This document shows positions 62,125-64,000 of a DNA stretch of 64,000 nt, one piece after another. The translations under genes were made by a program, and so were the position numbers. The notes under the pieces are model-generated. The model ran no database searches, was not told the DNA's origin, and worked only from the letters and a program-made list of their open reading frames with translations. The number at the start of each line of letters is the position of its first letter. The first letter of the stretch is position 1. The stretch is from positions 62,001 to 126,000 of the forward strand of contig NZ_WIOK01000011.1 of NCBI RefSeq assembly GCF_009467825.1. The letters are read 5' to 3'. Source of the DNA: Cyclobacterium xiamenense. Its GTDB lineage: Bacteria > Bacteroidota > Bacteroidia > Cytophagales > Cyclobacteriaceae.

Positions 62125-62156
62125 AAAAAACCCTCTCGTTATGTGAGGGTTTTTTT
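62125..62156 (+). terminator. Rho-independent terminator after the acidic exported protein
   Basis: A stem with A-run/CCCTC and GAGGG/T-run arms around a nine-base loop (core 62131-62149), ending in seven T residues. Confidence 0.85.
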
Positions 62157-62186
62157 GTTTTTTACGTTTAGTAGAAAAAAACTGGT

Positions 62187-63176
62187 ATGAACGCTTCGTG
62201 GAAACGACTTCTTTTTTTTGTGGGTGGACTGCTTACCTGCCTTCTTTTTCTCCATCCTGCGGTGGCGCAGGAAGATATTTTCGGTATTGAACGTAAATTG
62301 AAAGGAAGAAAAAGCGAGAACGAACTGGGAAACGTTTTTCGAAACATGGTAAGCAATTTCTCCTTTGAACTTACCACCGGGGCAGGGTACCAACAAAAGT
62401 TGTTTGACTTTGCTAGTGAGACGCCCGGTGCCTATGCCATTAGCGGTAATCCGGAAGGAGCACTGGATCCTGCTGCCGGAGACACGCTCGCTTTCAGGAG
62501 TGCTGGCAACCTTTCCTTTCCTTTGGCAGTAGGCGTGCGGGTCAATGTGTTTGATTTTTTGACATTCGGTGCCGGCTACGGCCGGGAGACCGGCCGCATT
62601 TCTCCGTTAACCGCCTCTGGATACACGTTTGAATTTCAGGATCAGGCCTACACCTACGATAAATTGTTCGGGACGGTAGGGTTAATACTCTGGGATGCCG
62701 GAAAACGCGGTTCGTTTTTGCGATGGCGGTACCGGAACTATTCGGAAAATAACATTTACATGCAGTCCGAATTAAAGCAGCGGGCGCGTCAGATATACCC
62801 CTGGCGGTTTATCTTGGAAGGAGAATTCGGATCCTTGTTTCTCCGAAGATCCCCCGATCCCAACCTTACTGCCCCGGATCCCTATTACGGACTCGCTGCC
62901 CGCTTGGAGTACGATTTTTCAGAGTACACCAAGGTATTTGTACGACCCGCCGTCGAATTCCGGCCGTTTACCTACACCAATCCAGCGATTCCGGAATCCC
63001 AAAGCCTGCGGCAACAAGTTTATGCCTTGCAGGTAGGGGTTGCCTTGAATCTCCCCGGTACCAAGCGCTGCAAAGTAGGGGGATGCCGGGTGGTTATGAA
63101 GCACCTGCACAATGGGGTCGAATACCGGGGAAGTTCCATTTGGCACAGGCAGCACAGAAAAGTAGGTCAATGGTAG
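62187..63176 (+). CDS. Outer-membrane barrel protein with a conserved Cys-His tail
   Basis: A 329-residue exported protein (signal peptide to about residue 28, HPAVAQ). The body shows alternating polar and aromatic strands typical of an outer-membrane barrel (GVRVNVFDFLTFGAGYGR, FILEGEFGSLFLRRS). The last 37 residues are a distinct tail, beginning near GTKRCKVGGCRVVMKHLHNG and ending KVGQW, with two Cys and several His and Arg residues. I believe this tail recurs in Cytophagales proteins, but cannot name its function. Loss of the barrel's terminal Phe to the tail is unusual. The gene lies just before gyrA. Confidence 0.72.
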   Translation: MNASWKRLLFFVGGLLTCLLFLHPAVAQEDIFGIERKLKGRKSENELGNVFRNMVSNFSFELTTGAGYQQKLFDFASETPGAYAISGNPEGALDPAAGDTLAFRSAGNLSFPLAVGVRVNVFDFLTFGAGYGRETGRISPLTASGYTFEFQDQAYTYDKLFGTVGLILWDAGKRGSFLRWRYRNYSENNIYMQSELKQRARQIYPWRFILEGEFGSLFLRRSPDPNLTAPDPYYGLAARLEYDFSEYTKVFVRPAVEFRPFTYTNPAIPESQSLRQQVYALQVGVALNLPGTKRCKVGGCRVVMKHLHNGVEYRGSSIWHRQHRKVGQW

Positions 63177-63352
63177 AAAACTGTCCAATACGGGGCATTG
63201 CTCCCTACTTTTCCAAATTTTCTGAAAAAAAATTGCTCATTAACTCCATGAAAATAAATTGGATACCTGATTCCATAAATGTTAGAAAAATTATATTTTT
63301 CTAAACCTGTTCTTTTTGCTATCTTGCAGGTTATTAGCGAGAAATTTTAATT

Positions 63353-64000
63353 ATGGCTCAAGGAGAGAACGAGAATATTATCCCGATCAATATTGAGGAA
63401 GAAATGCGCGGTGCCTACATCGATTATTCGATGTCGGTCATTGTTTCCAGGGCGTTACCCGATGTGAGGGATGGTTTGAAGCCAGTTCACCGCAGAATCT
63501 TGTATGGGATGCAGGAATTGGGTGTCAGCCACAACAAGCCTTACAAGAAATCAGCAAGAATCGTGGGAGAAGTCCTGGGTAAATACCACCCCCACGGAGA
63601 CTCCGCTGTTTACGAGACGCTGGTACGGATGGCCCAGCATTGGTCGCTTCGGTATCCATTGGTGGATCCGCAGGGGAACTTCGGATCTGTGGATGGGGAC
63701 AATCCTGCAGCCATGAGGTATACGGAGGCAAGGCTGCGACGAATCGCCGAAGAACTGCTGATTGATATCAACAAGGATACGGTTGATTTTCAATTGAACT
63801 TTGACGATACGCTGAAGGAGCCCGTCGTACTGCCCGCAAAAATCCCTGCCCTACTTTTGAACGGCGCATCGGGAATAGCCGTGGGCATGGCTACCAACAT
63901 GGCTCCCCATCATTTGGGGGAAGTAATCGATGGGATTCACGCCTACATTGATAACAACGACATTACCATCCCGGAGCTGATGGAGCACATTACGGCTCCG
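63353..64000 (+). CDS. gyrA: DNA gyrase subunit A (3' end outside window)
   Basis: The first 216 codons of the gyrase A subunit, starting at the ATG at 63353. It cuts and rejoins DNA to introduce supercoils. The opening [19 protein letters not shown], the DNA-binding motif RKILYG-type [12 protein letters not shown] and the catalytic Tyr123 in [12 protein letters not shown] are present. In the quinolone-resistance region the sequence [12 protein letters not shown] keeps the Ser at position 84 and has Glu at 88, which is a common natural variant and not evidence of resistance. The gene runs off the right edge. Confidence 0.96.
   Translation, partial: MAQGENENIIPINIEEEMRGAYIDYSMSVIVSRALPDVRDGLKPVHRRILYGMQELGVSHNKPYKKSARIVGEVLGKYHPHGDSAVYETLVRMAQHWSLRYPLVDPQGNFGSVDGDNPAAMRYTEARLRRIAEELLIDINKDTVDFQLNFDDTLKEPVVLPAKIPALLLNGASGIAVGMATNMAPHHLGEVIDGIHAYIDNNDITIPELMEHITAP

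Noticed and set aside
63353-64000. Glu at the second quinolone-resistance position of GyrA
   Set aside because: Glu is a common natural residue here and the key Ser is kept; it does not indicate resistance.
1-64000. tRNA, rRNA, CRISPR, insertion sequence or prophage
   Set aside because: Scanning by eye showed no T-loop consensus runs, no spaced direct repeats, and no transposase, integrase or phage genes.

Overview
The window reads as chromosomal DNA from a Bacteroidota bacterium, most likely order Cytophagales (Cyclobacteriaceae-like). The evidence is the his gene order G-D-C-B with a fused HisB; promoters of the Bacteroidota type (TTTG, about 19 nt, TAnnTTTG); absence of obvious Shine-Dalgarno sequences; a subtilase with a C-terminal type IX secretion tail; families typical of the phylum (DUF2911, DUF5916/CBM9, DUF4221-like, Vms1-like release factor); many lipoproteins and TPR proteins; and an ExbB-ExbD-TonB cluster. 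Both ends cut a gene: fmt on the left and gyrA on the right.

Layout. 1-4.7 kb: fmt and an exo-muramidase-like lipoprotein, an FtsX-type permease, a GT2 glycosyltransferase and a TPR lipoprotein. 4.9-9.6 kb: the histidine operon hisG-hisD-hisC-hisB on the minus strand, preceded by a consensus promoter and a previously hidden 29-codon leader peptide with six His codons, which looks like translation-coupled attenuation. 9.7-11.7 kb: a glutamyl-tRNA-reductase-like protein that has lost its catalytic Cys, and a DinB-like protein. 11.8-15.1 kb: an arsenic operon (arsR, arsM, arsC-like phosphatase, acr3). 15.6-19.7 kb: sialidase-like lipoprotein, alpha/beta hydrolase, NTF2-like lipoprotein, aspartate racemase family. 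20.1-23.6 kb: an A/T-richer stretch with an aldehyde dehydrogenase, a cyclopropane-synthase-type methyltransferase and a decayed DUF4221-like gene. 23.6-27.6 kb: mnmE with a secreted thioredoxin, a DtxR/MntR regulator with three boxes in front of it, and a glycosyltransferase. 27.6-34.4 kb: dapD and a TPR lipoprotein, a secreted protein with DnaJ-like zinc fingers, a BaiN-type flavoprotein, an Hpt protein and a lone receiver, lhgO, and a Vms1/ANKZF1-like peptidyl-tRNA-release-factor homologue. 34.5-46.4 kb: Gfo/Idh oxidoreductase, CBM9-barrel protein, phytanoyl-CoA dioxygenase family, a PIG-L deacetylase / 36-residue membrane peptide / sodium:solute symporter operon, DUF2911, hydroxyacid dehydrogenase, universal stress protein. 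46.4-57.7 kb: holA followed by a long co-oriented envelope cluster (1002-residue TPR protein, beta-barrel, SPOR protein, ExbB, ExbD, TonB) that runs into folC and trmB. 57.7-64 kb: TrpF-like protein without its catalytic Cys, lipoprotein, T9SS-exported subtilase, rpe, an acidic exported protein, an outer-membrane barrel and gyrA.

The most interesting items are the His leader peptide, the Vms1-like release factor, two enzyme look-alikes that lack key residues (GluTR-like, TrpF-like), the tiny symporter-associated membrane protein, the exported DnaJ-type zinc-finger protein, and the ExbBD/TonB-linked TPR-barrel cluster. No rRNA, tRNA, CRISPR array, insertion sequence or prophage was recognised.
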